Shown one piece after another: positions 62,045 through 64,000 of a stretch of DNA of 64,000 nt (position 1 is its first letter; each line of letters opens with the position of its first letter). Below the pieces are notes generated by a model. The model searched no databases. It was given only the letters and a program-made list of their open reading frames with translations, and had not been told where the DNA came from. The translations under genes and the position numbers were made by a program. The DNA comes from Paenibacillus agri (GTDB lineage: Bacteria > Bacillota > Bacilli > Paenibacillales > Paenibacillaceae): positions 22,033-86,032 of the forward strand of contig NZ_JABWCS010000196.1 of NCBI RefSeq assembly GCF_013359945.1. Direction: 5' to 3'.

Positions 62045-63085
62045 CTAAAGCTGAGAAAGATAGAAAGCATACTCTAAAGGTCTGCTATAGACTTTCTTTT
62101 TCGCAATTAAGGATTTGAGGTCATTATATATGCTTTTTTGGGGTTTTCCGTTAAGCTCAATAATCCATAGTTTTTTATGTGTATCCAATACGAAATCCAC
62201 ACTTAATTCTCCCAACGATCCTATATGGTTTTCTGCTGCCTGTGCGGCCTTTACGCTTGCTTCATGGAGCGATTGAAGGACTTTATTCTTTAGTTCCGAT
62301 GAAAGTAATCGCGGAAGAAGCTCCGTCGCATCTTGAATTCGTTCACACATACTCGTATTAAAGTAATCTTTATAAGCCACTCTGCACGTTATAGCCGAAA
62401 CCTCCCACTCCCCTAAAATGTTTTTTTGAACAAGGGACCGGATATCAAAATACTGATGATTGACCGGAAACATATCGATTCCTTCCTGGACCATGTAATG
62501 GTTATGATGTCCGAGGACGGAGGCTAATTTCTCTTGGATGTTTTCATTCTTTCGGCAAATATATCGTGGAGCCAAGCTGTGCATAGAAATGTGGATGTCC
62601 CCATGGTCCATGACTTTTACCCGGTACACAGACTCCCCCTTAACTCCGTAAGTAGGCTTAATGTATATCAATCTGTATTTTTCCAATAGCTCTGATACGT
62701 CCGCGTCAGGGTATGAGAAGGTATCCGGGATGTAGCCTTTCAGATCCGATTCTTTTAAAAGATTATAAAGCTCCCATTTATTAAAAAAGTTGATGCTGTT
62801 GAAGCATTTATTCTTGCCGATCGCCTTTTCGAGGCGTTGTATGGTTAATAGATTTTTGCTAAAGCAACGGTTATAGACGACATGCGGAAAAGGGAAGGAG
62901 TTTTGTTTGGTGAGGCCCTTTTCCAGGCTTAATCCCTTAATACGTTGTTCCTTCCATAGAATATCTTCGGAAGTAAAGGTGTAAAGTTTCAGGTTCAGAT
63001 GGTGATACCGTTGGTAAAGTGCTAAAGTCTTTTTTCTGCTGCTCCTTTTGGCTACCAGTATTCCTATGAATGGGCGATTCTTCAC
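62045..63085 (-). CDS. YheC/YheD family ATP-grasp, spore-associated protein
   Basis: 346-aa member of the YheC/YheD family (endospore coat-associated ATP-grasp proteins). Family phrases: FIGILVAKRS, HVVYNRCFSKNLLTI, YIKPTYGVKGESVYRV, YMVQEGIDMFPVN, FDIRSLVQKN and a C-terminal LGELSVDFVLDTHKKLWIIE-ENGKP region (ELNGKPQKS). GTG at 63085 preferred, 9 bases behind AAGGGAG; TTG at 63091 is too close. Divergent from a collagen-like gene, consistent with a spore-surface locus. The gap 61854-62044 has no clear feature. Confidence 0.85.
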   Translation of the reverse strand: MKNRPFIGILVAKRSSRKKTLALYQRYHHLNLKLYTFTSEDILWKEQRIKGLSLEKGLTKQNSFPFPHVVYNRCFSKNLLTIQRLEKAIGKNKCFNSINFFNKWELYNLLKESDLKGYIPDTFSYPDADVSELLEKYRLIYIKPTYGVKGESVYRVKVMDHGDIHISMHSLAPRYICRKNENIQEKLASVLGHHNHYMVQEGIDMFPVNHQYFDIRSLVQKNILGEWEVSAITCRVAYKDYFNTSMCERIQDATELLPRLLSSELKNKVLQSLHEASVKAAQAAENHIGSLGELSVDFVLDTHKKLWIIELNGKPQKSIYNDLKSLIAKKKVYSRPLEYAFYLSQL

Positions 63086-63235
63086 TTCCAATCACTCCCT
63101 TGTCTGCTGCTTCCTTTATATCAAATGCCAATATAGACATTATGGTATGGGACAATAACATAGATGAAAAGTGATTGAGCGAATGTATTGCTTCATTTGC
63201 CTATTTTTGAGGTGGATGGGCCATTACCCGTGTGT

Positions 63236-63268
63236 ATGTCACTCATCATTTAATATAATGAATGACAT
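63236..63268. promoter_or_regulatory. 33-bp imperfect palindrome with TATAAT before the collagen-like gene
   Basis: ATGTCACTCATCATT pairs with the complement of AATGAATGACAT across 63236-63268, with TATAAT at 63254-63259 inside. It lies 24 bases before the collagen-like start. It may be an operator, or part of a sporulation-type promoter (a CAT-N-NNN-TA pattern also fits). Confidence 0.4.
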
Positions 63269-63291
63269 TTGACTATAGGGAGATGAGCGAA

Positions 63292-64000
63292 TTGGGGAGA
63301 CATATTTGTCCTCCTGGCCCCCCTGGCCCAGAAGGACCGGAAGGAGCACGAGGGATTCAGGGCCCTGTAGGGCCGCAAGGAATTCAAGGTCCCGTAGGGC
63401 CTGCGGGAGCAATCGGACCTCGGGGTTTTCAGGGGCAGGAAGGGCCAGCGGGAACGACAGGCGCTACAGGAGCAACTGGAGCTAGGGGACCGGAGGGTAC
63501 AACAGGACCGAGGGGATTTCAGGGGACTGAAGGGCAGGCAGGCCCAGCGGGAGCGACAGGTGCTACGGGAGCCACGGGACCGGGTGGGCCAGCGGGTGTT
63601 CAAGGCGTTCCGGGTATTCAAGGCATTCCAGGTGCTCCGGGTGCCACAGGATCGACAGGGGCGACCGGTGTAACAGGAGCGACGGGACCGGCAGGCGGTT
63701 TAACGGGTCCAACAGGAGCAACCGGGATAACCGGTGCAACAGGGATAACGGGGGCGCCAGGATTAACAGGTGCGCCTGGGATAACAGGAGCGACGGGAAT
63801 AACAGGACCGCAGGGACCAGAGGGTGGAGCGACAGGAGCGACAGGATCAACGGGAGCCGCCGGAGTGGCAGGCCCAGTGGGCCCGGCAGGAGCGACAGGC
63901 TCGACGGGAGCCGCCGGAGTGGCAGGTCCGGCAGGAGCGACAGGCTCGACGGGAGCCGCCGGACTGGCAGGCCCAGCGGGCCCGGCAGGAGTGACAGGCT
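63292..64000 (+). CDS. Collagen-like GXY repeat protein (partial, runs off the end)
   Basis: After a short leader ([18 protein letters not shown]) the frame is a continuous Gly-X-Y tract of more than 230 residues to the last base, with [12 protein letters not shown] triplets and Thr-rich segments typical of BclA-like exosporium filaments. Start is uncertain: TTG 63292 lies 9 bases behind AGGGAG, while ATG 63283 touches that site. No signal peptide, as expected for spore-surface collagens. Internal 36- to 45-bp nucleotide repeats near 63840-63990 suggest length variability. The C-terminal domain is outside the window. Confidence 0.85.
   Translation, partial: MGRHICPPGPPGPEGPEGARGIQGPVGPQGIQGPVGPAGAIGPRGFQGQEGPAGTTGATGATGARGPEGTTGPRGFQGTEGQAGPAGATGATGATGPGGPAGVQGVPGIQGIPGAPGATGSTGATGVTGATGPAGGLTGPTGATGITGATGITGAPGLTGAPGITGATGITGPQGPEGGATGATGSTGAAGVAGPVGPAGATGSTGAAGVAGPAGATGSTGAAGLAGPAGPAGVTG

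Noticed and set aside
63250..63850. Minus-strand frames rich in Ser/Leu/Pro/Arg opposite the collagen-like gene
   Set aside because: Reverse complement of GXY codons; they have no independent features.

Overview
The window reads as a chromosomal segment of a low-to-mid GC, spore-forming Firmicute, most likely Paenibacillus or a close relative. I infer this from Bacillus-type ribosome binding sites with frequent TTG and GTG starts, Bacillus-type versions of PurU, LuxS, YqkE and YheC/YheD, a collagen-like GXY surface protein typical of spore exosporia, and many orphan hairpin terminators and intergenic repeats. No rRNA, tRNA or cas genes were seen.

Layout. 1-0.9 kb: purU. 1.1-14.7 kb: a Tad (tight adherence) type secretion/pilus cluster (CpaB-, CpaE/TadZ-, CpaF/TadA-, TadB- and TadC-like), two tiny membrane proteins of 69 and 47 aa, two single-pass TadE-like proteins, a structured intergenic stretch, and three secreted proteins including PKD-domain proteins of 754 and 1304 aa. 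14.7-22.5 kb: a papain-fold peptidase, transketolase, PpnP, a hydroxyacid dehydrogenase, Pgi, a YigZ protein, a TetR regulator and YjbQ. 22.6-27.1 kb: sulfate uptake (cysT-cysW-cysA, then a binding protein separated by a repeat array). 27.4-32.6 kb: a PhnP-like hydrolase, then a decayed accessory zone with an amber-interrupted mini-gene, a frameshifted MFS transporter fused end-on to a decapitated metzincin protease, a secreted protein, an IS66 remnant and several repeats.

32.6-39.8 kb is a sulfur-methyl-cycle region: luxS with an SDR gene on the minus strand, divergent from metQ-aminotransferase-metN-metI-dehydrogenase-mtnN. MtnN makes S-ribosylhomocysteine, LuxS turns it into homocysteine, and MetNIQ imports methionine. 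40-50.6 kb: GNAT, ABC exporter, HAD phosphatase, DUF457 membrane protein, lipoate ligase, CbiZ, and a compact MocR regulator/D-Ala-D-Ala ligase/aminotransferase operon. 50.7-60 kb: chemoreceptor, preQ1-I riboswitch plus queuosine-precursor transporter, Xaa-Pro peptidase, SDR, GNATs, HxlR regulator, YqkE, HAD enzymes and a metallophosphoesterase. 60-64 kb: repeats, ApbE, YheC/YheD and the start of a collagen-like gene that runs off the end.

The most unusual signals are (i) the Tad-like machine with degenerate CpaE P-loop, micro-pilin candidates lacking a classical prepilin motif and PKD giants, and (ii) two 185-bp intergenic elements 28 kb apart, each made of four 21-bp units with the same orientations (two reversed, two forward) and identical spacers of 30, 41 and 30 bp of unrelated sequence; a third seven-unit array inside the sulfate locus has nearly the same geometry with a different core. 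All calls come from reading the sequence; no database search was possible.
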